35,005 nucleotides of DNA from Hyphomicrobiaceae bacterium (GCA_017353825.1 JAFMSC010000002.1:1-35005), one strand, 5' to 3'; counted from the stretch's first letter, positions 1 to 8,470 are shown. Notes: generated from the sequence alone by a model not told the origin. A program made the numbers and translations.

Positions 1-263
1 CCTCGAGCGAAGGCCCGCAGCCCTGTCGTCTGGCAGGAGTTCAATCGAACGCGCCACCGATCTGCGCGTGTCCGCGTTCACACCGTTGGGTTTGGACCAA
101 TTTTAAGTTGGCGCTGACAGAAGGGCCTCTTCCGGCGCGTTCTCGACATTCTCGTCGAATCCCGCCGGCGCAAAGTAGATCCGGAAATCGAGGACCATCG
201 AGGCTGGATGGGCGAGGACCAATGAGGAAATCGATTGGGGTGAACTAACGGAAGGCTTGATCC

Positions 264-640
264 ATGACTATTCGTCTGTGTGCACAAGGCGACATCCTGA
301 TCGAGCGGGTCGAGGATGCCGCGGCCTACGGGCAAGTTTTCAATCCGTCCATCAAGGACCCGTTGTCATCGCCGAAGGCGAGGCGACGGGACATCATCAC
401 CGGCTGCTGGGCTCGGTTACGACGTATCGCGACGACGCCATCGCGCGCGAGCTTCCCTCGGGGCTGTACATCGCGCACGTGATAGCGCGAGATCGAGGCA
501 ACCGTATAAAGATCATCGCCTATGGCGCGGCAAGAGCGCAAACATCCAACTCTTATGATCGTTACGGTATCCTCGTTCACAATGGCGAACCGCGTGTCTA
601 CCGGATCGAACGCCATCGGAGGCGGCTTCGCATCCCTTTT
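264..640 (+). pseudogene. Frameshifted relic of a small conserved hypothetical protein (QGDILI...VVIAEGEATGHHHRLLG...YRDDAIARELPSGLYIAHVI)
   Basis: The N-terminal part (MTIRLCAQGDILIERVED) is in the 264-482 frame. The continuation (GPVVIAEGEATGHHHRLLGSVTTYRDDAIARELPSGLYIAHVIARD) is in the frame of ORF 257-808. The frame switches near 350-360. Confidence 0.55.
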
Positions 641-827
641 GAGGTGCGATGCTGCCGTCCTAGAGGCCTAAGCGCAGCTCCGTTCAGGCATGGACGAGGG
701 TCCGGTACTCGATTGGGCCTCGTCAGGCCGCCCGCCCCTGATTGGTGGCCTGCGCACGGGAGTGGCGGAGGCCACGGCCTGGTCCATCCTTGCGCGGTCT
801 ATCGTTGAGCGGTGCGCCGAGTGAGCG

Positions 828-2237
828 CTAGCGGTTGACAAATCGAGTGCAGTTTACGCGCAAGTCGGGCGCCGATATCTGGCATTCAACGAAGCGCGTC
901 TCGCTGAGAAATTGAACTCGCAGCACGGTCCGGTCACTGGATGGCGGATTTCGGGCAGGCGTGTAATAGGCGACACGTGCGTGCCGGATGCTTCCGACAC
1001 AGGGATCGTTGGAAAATTCTCCGACCGCACGCCTTTCTTCCCGAAATTCGATCTTGCCGTGTGTCGGCGCGGAGATGATTTCGACAATTGGGGGCGGAAG
1101 GCTGCTGCAATTGGGGCCCGAGTTGACAAAGCTTCTGATTATGACGGGTGCAGCTTGCACCTTGGACGCCTGGGTCCCCGTCGCCTGTGATGGCGCTGCT
1201 GCGACCTTCCCTATTGTTCCGGCCGGCCGGTCGTCCTCGATACGCTTTGCATCCGTGGCGCCGTGCTCTTCCTCCGATCTTTTCGTTGCCGCATCCTGCG
1301 CCGGCGCATGTGCGCTGGCCTGTCGCTCGAGGTGCTCGATCTGCGCCCGCGCGATCGGTGCGAACTCCCCGTTCGGGTAGCGCTCCAGATAGGTGCGCAT
1401 CACGGCAGGGTTCGAGCTGTTCTTCGCGGATTCCCAGAACTCCAGCTCAATCTGCTGCGCGCTCGTGCGCGGCTTTATGAAGTAGAACCTCGCCGTCAGC
1501 GCCGAGTGCTCCCACGGTACCTGCCGGCGGGCGGTTGCGTGCATCACATCATTGCGCACGTTTATGAGGATCGATGTCAGATCGTCACCCGGCGTAGCAA
1601 TATATTTCAGGAGCGCTGCCGTATAGGGCGAGTTCCGCCCGGCTCCGTCCAGGGCAACGTTTCCAGGCTGTGTTGAGAAGCCGATCAGGGTCCCTTCCCC
1701 CGATTCCACGGAGGCAAAACCGCGTCCGATCTCAGCCGAGCGAGTTCCCAGCGCGCGGGCCAGATTGCGCGCCAGCGGATTGTCGCGGCAGGCGTCGATG
1801 ATCAGGATGTTGGTCGTCGTCCCCTGCTCCATCGAACGCTGCACGAGATCGAGGCGCACCAGCTCGAAATCGACCGCGGACGCCGAAGCGAGTTCGGCAT
1901 CGATCGGCACCAGATAGTTCTGCCCAGCCACCTGCAGCCCGTGTCCCGCGTAGAAGAAGAGACCGGCCTCGGCGCCGCCGAGCGCCTGAGCGAAGTCGCG
2001 GACTGCGCGATCCAGCGCAGCCTTGCCGAGGTCCCGCCGCTCGGTCACGGCAAACCCCAGCTTGGCAAGCTTCGCTGCGAAATCAGCGGCGTCGTGCTTC
2101 GGGTTGGGGAGCCGGGGAGCGTGCTTATACTCGGAGTTGCCGATCACCAAAGCGACGCGCCCGCTCCCCGCACAAGCGGCACGCGCGCCGGACAGTGCGA
2201 TGAGAAGAACGAGAAACGTGTGCAGGAAGCCGCGCAT
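828..2237 (-). CDS. Secreted caspase-like (peptidase C14 / metacaspase-type) protein with extended C-terminal region
   Basis: Signal peptide MRGFLHTFLVLLIALSGARAACA; caspase p20 signature RVALVIGNSEYKHAPRLPNPKHDA, His motif FFYAGHGLQVAGQNYLVPID, Cys motif ILIIDACRDNP. Start chosen at the internal Met (2237). Confidence 0.88.
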   Translation of the reverse strand: MRGFLHTFLVLLIALSGARAACAGSGRVALVIGNSEYKHAPRLPNPKHDAADFAAKLAKLGFAVTERRDLGKAALDRAVRDFAQALGGAEAGLFFYAGHGLQVAGQNYLVPIDAELASASAVDFELVRLDLVQRSMEQGTTTNILIIDACRDNPLARNLARALGTRSAEIGRGFASVESGEGTLIGFSTQPGNVALDGAGRNSPYTAALLKYIATPGDDLTSILINVRNDVMHATARRQVPWEHSALTARFYFIKPRTSAQQIELEFWESAKNSSNPAVMRTYLERYPNGEFAPIARAQIEHLERQASAHAPAQDAATKRSEEEHGATDAKRIEDDRPAGTIGKVAAAPSQATGTQASKVQAAPVIIRSFVNSGPNCSSLPPPIVEIISAPTHGKIEFREERRAVGEFSNDPCVGSIRHARVAYYTPARNPPSSDRTVLRVQFLSETRFVECQISAPDLRVNCTRFVNR

Positions 2238-2429
2238 GTCCTTCCGCCATCTGGATGACAAACCAAACGCTGGCAGCCGAGATGTGGGGCGTACTGCAAC
2301 AGAGGCGCCGAGTCCATGATCTTTCCACGTCGCCATAGCCCCTGCGGTTTTCGCCTTCGTGCTACGTGGAAGCAGGGGCAGGCAGGCACCGTCGCGCCAT
2401 CGCGGGAGTCTTGACATAATTCCTGCAGC

Positions 2430-2679
2430 ACACTGTAGTACGTTTGGGACAGGTGGTTCGGCCCCAGTGCCTTCTCGCGGATGGGAGGCTACGCTGATAG
2501 ATCGGGTCGGCCTCGGCATAGCGGCCCTGGTCCTCGTACAGACTGGCTAGGTTGTTGAGGACGGTGGCGACAGTAGGAAAGAAGTCTGTCCCCAGCACAA
2601 GGACCGTGCATGAGGGCTGCACGACGAGCCGCTCGCAATAGGCAACCGCGCTGCCGACGCTGCGCAGATCGAGCGCCAC
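2430..2679 (-). pseudogene. Degenerate TPR (kinesin-light-chain-like repeat) fragment
   Basis: VATVLNNLASLYEDQGRYAEADPIYQRSL in one frame; the expected continuation (KALGPNHLSQTYYSVLQELC) is only readable after a frame change near 2480. Confidence 0.6.
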
Positions 2680-3394
2680 GGCGCGGTGCTACGGGTTACG
2701 CTTGGGGCGGGGTGGCCGCTGGTCGTGATCCTGGGCGGGAAAGGTCTCGACGGCATCGTGTCGAAGGCCGCGCCATCCCGAATGCGGGCCTTGCACACGG
2801 CGGCGGTGCTCGCCGTCTGGCGCGACCAGGGCCGCGATGTCGAGATTGCCGGTGGAGCAGGGGTACGTGGTTCGACGCCGTCGGCCAGCACACGATCCTG
2901 CCCCTCCAGGACGGGCAGGGCCGCATTCTGGCCTTGTAGGTGCCGCACTCGGCGGCAACCGCAGCGACGGCGTCGCGTTTCGAAAGCAATTGCCGCTGTG
3001 GCCCGCATCGAGGTGGCGCTTGTCGAGATTGTGCCGGTTAGCGGCGGCTTTCTGCCGATGCCGCCCTCGCTCACCATCCGCAAAACGCCCGACGCTGCTC
3101 TGGAGCTTGCGCTGGTCGATCCCCGTCTCGCCCCGGTCGATGGCCCCGACGCCGATGCCGCCGGCAGTAGGACGGCCGAAGGCTCGCGCCTGCGACGACG
3201 AGCAACAACCACGTCCCCTTCCTTCCGCGCGGCCAGCGAGAGGAAATTCGTTCGGCTGGTACTATTTAGGTGGTACCTAAGCAGCGTTGTCTGGTTTCGC
3301 CAACGCAGACGACCTCCGGAGTACACGGAAAGCAGACAGTCGGCGGGTGGCGCGATGTGCCACACAGAAGGGGACGTCGCTCCCAGAATGCTGC

Positions 3395-4054
3395 TTACAC
3401 GGTTGGCCGCCTCATACTGGCGTGGGCGACCGATCCTATCGCCCAGCCGAGGAGGGCAACGATCAACGGCCACTTGACGTGATCGAAAGCGCCGAACGCA
3501 TAGTAGACCAGGAACTTGAATTCACGCGTGGGCTGCGACATCAGCCCTATCAAGAACTGCACGCCGAAGAGCACGATTGGCGACACTACGAACAGGGTCA
3601 AGTACAGCCTGTGCCTCGCAAAGAAGCTCAATACCGCGACAATTGCGGCTGTGATGGCCAGTAAAGTAAAGTAAAGTAAAGTAAAGTAAAGTAAAGTAAA
3701 GTAAAGTAAAGTAAAGTAAAGTAAAGTAAAGTAAAGTAAAGTAAAGTAAAGTAAAGCGTACCTCGCCGAAGTACTCAGATAAGAACCAGTTCCGAGGAAC
3801 CCGGTCAGCAGCAGGCCCCAGGCGAGGCCAACGAAGAGGAGCGGCGTGTCTTCGATCAAAGGGAAGAGCCGCGTATATCCCAGCGCCAGGAAGGTGAGAA
3901 TCGACAAAGTCGGCCAGGCCGAAAAAAATGCCCCGTGCATCAGCCCCCATGAATGAAACGTCGGCCAGTGCAGCACGCCATACACGTAGCCGAGGGGCCA
4001 CATCAGGAAGAAACCGACAACGGCCGATGTGACCGCTCGAATGACAGTCCGCAT
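3395..4054 (-). CDS. Multi-pass membrane protein of unknown function interrupted in-frame by an (LLYFT)n tract
   Basis: MRTVIRAVTSAVVGFFLMWPLGYVYGVLHWP...; hydrophobic segments on both sides of the repeat in the same frame; GGAG Shine-Dalgarno upstream of ATG 4054. Confidence 0.75.
   Translation of the reverse strand: MRTVIRAVTSAVVGFFLMWPLGYVYGVLHWPTFHSWGLMHGAFFSAWPTLSILTFLALGYTRLFPLIEDTPLLFVGLAWGLLLTGFLGTGSYLSTSARYALLYFTLLYFTLLYFTLLYFTLLYFTLLYFTLLAITAAIVAVLSFFARHRLYLTLFVVSPIVLFGVQFLIGLMSQPTREFKFLVYYAFGAFDHVKWPLIVALLGWAIGSVAHASMRRPTV
3661..3755. repeat. Perfect pentanucleotide microsatellite (GTAAA)19 / (TTTAC)19
   Basis: Direct reading: 19 uninterrupted GTAAA units plus a partial unit (g at 3756). 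Confidence 0.98.
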
Positions 4055-4197
4055 GGCACATTCTCCGCGTGGCGCATTCATGAGCGCGAGGGAAGTGTGC
4101 ATATTGGGCGTTCTGGCGGCAAGAGCGGGCGCGCATCGGCGCGACTTCCGTAGTGGGTCATCAGCAACGGCACCCTCCCAGCACAAGACTGCACTAG

Positions 4198-4454
4198 GCC
4201 CGGTCCACACCAGCAAGGCCACGCTCGCCGCGCTGGCGGCCCGCGCCCATTGGCTCACGGTCGAGTGGCTGCCCAAGTACGCGCCCGAGCTCAATGACAT
4301 CGAGGTGGTCTGGCACGACCTCAAGGCCCACAATCTGGCGCATCAGACGTTCACAGACACGCGCACCCTCGACCAAACCATCCACGCCGCGGTCACCGCC
4401 TTGAACCTGGAGCGAAACCGCGATCTGTTGGGCAACTCACGAATCTCTGCTTAG
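4198..4454 (+). pseudogene. IS630-family transposase C-terminal fragment (DDE_3)
   Basis: HTSKATLAALAARAHWLTVEWLPKYAPELNDIEVVWHDLKAHNLAHQTFTD...LDQTIHAAVTAL; only the C-terminal portion is present. Confidence 0.8.
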
Positions 4455-4582
4455 TCCTAACCGGACATGCGATGCGCAAGCGTGATCTGTTGGCCGAGCA
4501 AGGACAACTTGCGGTAGGAGCGGAGGACGATGCATGGTTGCCAAGGTCGGATTGTACAACTTATTGATTTTACGTAGAATTT

Positions 4583-4631
4583 TGGAGCGGGCGAAGGGAA
4601 TCGAACCCTCGACACTCAGCTTGGGAAGCTG
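4583..4631 (-). other. Partial tRNA-Gly(CCC): 3' half only (anticodon loop to CCA), probable attachment-site scar
   Basis: Reverse complement CAGCTTCCCAAGCTGAGTGTCGAGGGTTCGATTCCCTTCGCCCGCTCCA has the anticodon loop TTCCCAA, T-arm, acceptor 3' strand and CCA. The D-arm and 5' acceptor are absent. Confidence 0.8.
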
Positions 4632-4737
4632 CGTAAACCGTGCAAAAAGCCCCCGTTTTCCTGGATTTTCGTCACCCCTTGTCGCAACCTTGTCGCGAGG
4701 GTAGGGTGCGCAAGGCGCCAACTGACGGGAGGTTACA

Positions 4738-5910
4738 TTGGCTATCAGGCGACGCACGTGGACGTGGAAGGGCGAAGAGCGGAGCGCTTGGGTCTGTGAT
4801 TACCTCGACGCGAATGGGAAGCGTCATCTGAAGACGTTCCGGACCAAGGGCGAGGCCATCGACTATGCTGCCGAGACGCGCATTGAGCTCCGCCAGGGCC
4901 TCCATGTCCCCGATCGCGACTCTCTCACCGTCGAGGAAGCCGGCCAGCAATGGCTCACAGCCTGCGAAAACGACGGCCTGGAGCCCGCGACGCTGCAGAC
5001 CTACCGTCAGCATCTGTGCCTGCACATCGCCCCCAGGATCGGCCACAAGCGGCTCAGAGAGCTCACTGTGCCGGTGCTCAGGGCCTTCCAGGACCAGTTG
5101 CGCGCTGATGGCCGGTCGCAGGCTCTGACCAAGAAGACTATCACCTATCTAGGCGGGCTCATTGCCGATGCCCAGGAGCGGGGCTTGGCTGTGCGCAATC
5201 CTGTCCGGGAGCGCAAGCGCAAGAGGAGCCGCGGGAAGGCCGCCAGGCGTCATGAGAAGCGCCTCGAGGTTGGAGTTGATATCCCAACGCCAGAGGAAAT
5301 TCGGGCCATCCTGGGGGCCGCCACAGGCTATAGGCGGGCCTTCTTCATGGTGGCCGCCATGGCCGGCCTGCGCGCCTCCGAGCTGCGTGGGCTGCGATGG
5401 TCGGATGTCAATTTCCCGAAGGCGACGATCACCGTCGCCCAGCGCGCCGACAAGTGGTGCGTGATCGGCAGCCCCAAGGCTCACGCCAGCCAGCGGGAGA
5501 TCCGCGTGGCGCATGAGGTCGTGCTGGCCCTCAAGGAATGGAAGCTTGCCTGCCCGCATGGGAAGCTGGGACTCGTGTTCCCAAACGGCCGGGGCAATGT
5601 GGAGCTGCTTGCCAACATCAGGCGCCGGCATTGGCATCCGCTGCAGATCGCGGCCGGAGTGACCAGGGAGGAGGACGGCGAGACCGTCGCTAAGTACGGC
5701 GGGCTCCATGCGCTGCGGCACTTCTTCTGCTCATGGTGTGCGAACTCGCGCGAGCAAGGCGGGCTCGGCCTTACCCTGAAAGAGACGCAAGTCCGGATGG
5801 GGCACGCGACCCTAAGCCAGACCGCAGACCGATATGGCCATCTGTTTCATGGCGATGGCAAGCGCGAGCAAGAAGTTCTGGCGGCCGGGGCGCGCGCCCT
5901 ATTGGGCTAA
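4738..5910 (+). CDS. Tyrosine-type site-specific recombinase / integrase
   Basis: SAM-like N-terminal domain (TVEEAGQQWL...), catalytic motifs ASELRGLRW, HALRHFF, GHATLSQTADRYGHLF; TTG start preceded by GGGAGG; next to the tRNA 3' end. Confidence 0.93.
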   Translation: MAIRRRTWTWKGEERSAWVCDYLDANGKRHLKTFRTKGEAIDYAAETRIELRQGLHVPDRDSLTVEEAGQQWLTACENDGLEPATLQTYRQHLCLHIAPRIGHKRLRELTVPVLRAFQDQLRADGRSQALTKKTITYLGGLIADAQERGLAVRNPVRERKRKRSRGKAARRHEKRLEVGVDIPTPEEIRAILGAATGYRRAFFMVAAMAGLRASELRGLRWSDVNFPKATITVAQRADKWCVIGSPKAHASQREIRVAHEVVLALKEWKLACPHGKLGLVFPNGRGNVELLANIRRRHWHPLQIAAGVTREEDGETVAKYGGLHALRHFFCSWCANSREQGGLGLTLKETQVRMGHATLSQTADRYGHLFHGDGKREQEVLAAGARALLG

Positions 5911-6076
5911 ACCATCCACGTCGCCAACGGCACGCCAACGCAGACCACCCACAGCACCACCGACCCCACCACGCGCTGCCGCCGGCGCCGCCGGAACACC
6001 GCGAGCCACTCGATCAGCGCCGCCTCAGCCTCGGCGAGACGACGGTCGCGGACGATGCGGCGGACGTGATTGAGCC

Positions 6077-6376
6077 TTAGGCCGCTTCTTCCGTCCAGTG
6101 CAGGCGCTCGACGGTCACGCGGTTCTCGCGTTCGTTGTGCCATAGATCAAACTGCATCTGGAGTGCCATCCAGAAACGGGCCCCATTGCCGAAGGCCTGC
6201 CCGAGCCGCTGGGCCATGTCGAGCGAGACGGCGCGCTTCTCGTGCACCAGCTCGGACAGCGTGGTGCGGGTCACACCCAGGTGCTCGGCAAGATCGGTGA
6301 TGGTCATGCCGAGCGCCGGTAGGATGTCCTCCCGTAGGTACTCACCAGGATGCGGCGGTTCGCGCTTAGCGGCCAT
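6077..6376 (-). CDS. higA: HigA-family antitoxin (XRE HTH)
   Basis: PPHPGEYLREDILPALGMTITDLAEHLGVTRTTLSELVHEKRAVSLDMAQRLGQAFGNGARFWMALQMQFDLW is the characteristic HigA/VapI signature. Confidence 0.92.
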   Translation of the reverse strand: MAAKREPPHPGEYLREDILPALGMTITDLAEHLGVTRTTLSELVHEKRAVSLDMAQRLGQAFGNGARFWMALQMQFDLWHNERENRVTVERLHWTEEAA

Positions 6377-6656
6377 GGTAATCCTCCAGTTGCACGTCGT
6401 ACGGCCCGTCATCGTCCCATTTGAAGGTGATACGCCAGTTGCGGTTGACGAGCACTGAGAACGTCCCTCGGCGATCGCCGGTCAATCGATGGAACTTGTA
6501 CCCCGGCATCGCGAGCTCTCTGGGCGATGTGGCTACATCCAGGGCATTGAGGATGCGCCACACCTTGGCGCGCCAATCCGGGCGAATGCCGCTAGGGTCG
6601 TCGTCCTCCCAGTAGCGCCGCAACGCGCTATCACTGATCCGGTCCCCGTCGAGCAT
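6366..6656 (-). CDS. higB: HigB/RelE-family toxin
   Basis: PGYKFHRLTGDRRGTFSVLVNRNWRITFKWDDDGPYDVQLEDYHGR; overlaps higA in the typical HigB-first order. Confidence 0.9.
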   Translation of the reverse strand: MLDGDRISDSALRRYWEDDDPSGIRPDWRAKVWRILNALDVATSPRELAMPGYKFHRLTGDRRGTFSVLVNRNWRITFKWDDDGPYDVQLEDYHGR

Positions 6657-6659
6657 GGC

Positions 6660-6676
6660 GTTACGTGGCACGTAAC
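6660..6676. promoter_or_regulatory. Perfect inverted repeat GTTACGTG-G-CACGTAAC, probable HigBA operator
   Basis: 8-bp arms, 1-nt spacer, immediately upstream of the higB ATG; a further cgtaacgtg copy follows at about 6678-6686. Confidence 0.65.
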
Positions 6677-6707
6677 GCGTAACGTGTCAAGGCCCCCGCT
6701 GGGGCGG

Positions 6708-6884
6708 TCATGGCTTGCCCTGCTTGTCCCTGATTTGCATAAGGTGAGTGTTCGCCCAGGCCAGATTGCCATCGATGTTGTCGAGGATTGGTATGAGCCG
6801 GGGATGGACGTAGCCCTGTGCGAAGAAGTTCAGCCACACGCCGATGGCGATCCACCACAGCAGTTTGGTTTGGCGGTCGCTCAC
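6708..6884 (-). CDS. 58-aa small probable membrane protein (not in supplied ORF track)
   Basis: VSDRQTKLLWWIAIGVWLNFFAQGYVHPRLIPILDNIDGNLAWANTHLMQIRDKQGKP*; its GTG start overlaps the TGA of the upstream ORF (GTGA). Confidence 0.55.
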   Translation of the reverse strand: MSDRQTKLLWWIAIGVWLNFFAQGYVHPRLIPILDNIDGNLAWANTHLMQIRDKQGKP

Positions 6885-7069
6885 TTCCTGGCCCCCTTCG
6901 CCTTCTTCGGATCCGGCATCTTACCCCGCTCAATGGCGTGGCGGAGCACCAGGCGCTCCAGGTAGCTGCTCACCGGCCGGCCGTCCTCTTCGGCGAGCTC
7001 CTTGATTGCCTTCGCGAGGGTCTCGTCGACCCGTGTCGATAGAACCACCAGTCTCTTCTCCTTCGGCAT
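6881..7069 (-). CDS. Small ribbon-helix-helix-like regulator
   Basis: MPKEKRLVVLSTRVDETLAKAIKELAEEDGRPVSSYLERLVLRHAIERGK resembles the RHH/CopG pattern (strand then two helices). Confidence 0.6.
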   Translation of the reverse strand: MPKEKRLVVLSTRVDETLAKAIKELAEEDGRPVSSYLERLVLRHAIERGKMPDPKKAKGARK

Positions 7070-7240
7070 GGGCCGCACATAAGCGGCTTCAAGTTGAAAG
7101 AACATGCTTGCCCGCGTCTACTTCCCATGCATAATGTAGACGCTGAGGGTTGGCAAGAGCCAGCCTCAAAACGGGAGCGGGGCCACGCAGTGCTTCACCA
7201 CCGCGCAGCCCCTGGCCCACACAGCGAGAGGAGCCTCGCC

Positions 7241-8173
7241 ATGAAGGTTGATTCGCATAAGGCCTCAAACGGCGACGGGAGGACAACTGCTGTCGCCGTC
7301 CCTCCACGGAAACCGAAACCCGCGGTGCAGATCGCAGCCGCCGTACCGCCCACCACGTTGCTCGGCCGGATCATCGATGTTGCCGGTCGCGCTGATATCG
7401 ACGTGGAGAAGATTAAGCAGCTGGTTGACCTGCACAAGTCGATGCAGGTGGCCGAGTGGCAGCGCCTGTTCAACGAGTCGATGGTCAAGTGCCAGCAGGC
7501 GCTCGACCCAGTGCGCCGCAACAAGTCGAACTCATCCACGAACAGCCGCTACGCCGACCTCGCCCAGCTGGCCGAACAGGCCCTGCCGATCATCCACGCC
7601 CACGGCTTCGCGGTGTCCTTCTCTGAGGCCGAGCCGCGGAAGCCCGACCATATCGGGGTTGCTGTGAGCGTTCGGCACCAGGGCGGCTACACCGAGGTCA
7701 GCACGTGGAACGTGCCGCAGGACCTGTGCGGCCTAAAGGGCCAGGTCAACAAGACGGCCATCCATGGGTGGGGATCGGCGATCACCTACTGTCGCCGATA
7801 TTCCCTGCTGGCGAGCTTCAACATCATTGTATCCGGAGACGACGACGGTCAGGCCGCGGGCGGACAGAAGAGCGCCGCCCAGGCCCGCCGTGATGGCAAG
7901 TGGCCGATCCTGGAAGCCAAGCTGCGCTCGGCCAAGAGCATGAGCGAGCTGCAGGACATCTGGAACGAGTTCCGGTTCGAGATAAAGGCATGGCCTGCCG
8001 CGTGGCGCGACTGCGCCGTGGCGGCCAAAGAGGACGCCAAGACCCGCCTCGGTGGGACAATGACGGCCTTGCACGAGTCGCTACGGCAGCTCGAGCGTCC
8101 CGAGCCCAGGGAGGCTGACATTGAGCAGTGGGGCGGCGCTGAGCCCCGCGTGACCAGGCTGAGAAACGGCTGA
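7241..8173 (+). CDS. ERF-family single-strand annealing/recombination protein (phage type)
   Basis: NKSNSSTNSRYADLAQLAEQALPIIHAHGFAVSFSE...HQGGYTEVSTWNVP...QVNKTAIHGWGSAITYCRRYSLLASFNIIVSGDDDGQAA; RBS gagaggag upstream of ATG 7241. Confidence 0.88.
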   Translation: MKVDSHKASNGDGRTTAVAVPPRKPKPAVQIAAAVPPTTLLGRIIDVAGRADIDVEKIKQLVDLHKSMQVAEWQRLFNESMVKCQQALDPVRRNKSNSSTNSRYADLAQLAEQALPIIHAHGFAVSFSEAEPRKPDHIGVAVSVRHQGGYTEVSTWNVPQDLCGLKGQVNKTAIHGWGSAITYCRRYSLLASFNIIVSGDDDGQAAGGQKSAAQARRDGKWPILEAKLRSAKSMSELQDIWNEFRFEIKAWPAAWRDCAVAAKEDAKTRLGGTMTALHESLRQLERPEPREADIEQWGGAEPRVTRLRNG

Positions 8174-8227
8174 GGTTTTCAACCGGCTGGTCATCTATGG
8201 CCAGCCCTTTTCATTGGAGAAGACGAC

Positions 8228-8470
8228 ATGTTTGACAAACACAAACTGGACGACCTGCCCCCGCCACACCTGCTTCGCATCCCCATAGACGCCGCGACCG
8301 CGCTGGTGAGCACCATCATCTCCGAGCTCCCGCACATGCCGGCCAGCGTCCGTGCCGAGCTGCTCACGTTCACGGCCGACCCCACGGTGTGGAATGCCGG
8401 CAGGCTCATCAACGCACTGCGCTATGCAGGGCATCCAGGGTTGGCGCGAGAAGTGGAGGATGTTCTGTGA
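8228..8470 (+). CDS. Hypothetical 80-aa protein
   Basis: GGAGAAGACGACATG start context; stop overlaps the next start (TGATG). Confidence 0.65.
   Translation: MFDKHKLDDLPPPHLLRIPIDAATALVSTIISELPHMPASVRAELLTFTADPTVWNAGRLINALRYAGHPGLAREVEDVL

Noticed and set aside
3661-3755. CRISPR-like array
   Set aside because: Pure 5-bp tandem microsatellite without spacers. The window shows no array of regularly spaced repeats with unique spacers.
4636-4670. 5' half of tRNA-Gly next to the 3' half
   Set aside because: Sequence right of 4631 has no D-arm or acceptor complement, so I do not call a complete tRNA.
5907-6143. 78-aa minus ORF overlapping the higA 3' end
   Set aside because: Could be a small membrane protein (LIEWLAVFRRRRRQRVVGSVVLWVVCVGVPLATWMV), but the start is unclear and it overlaps higA in another frame; not supported enough.
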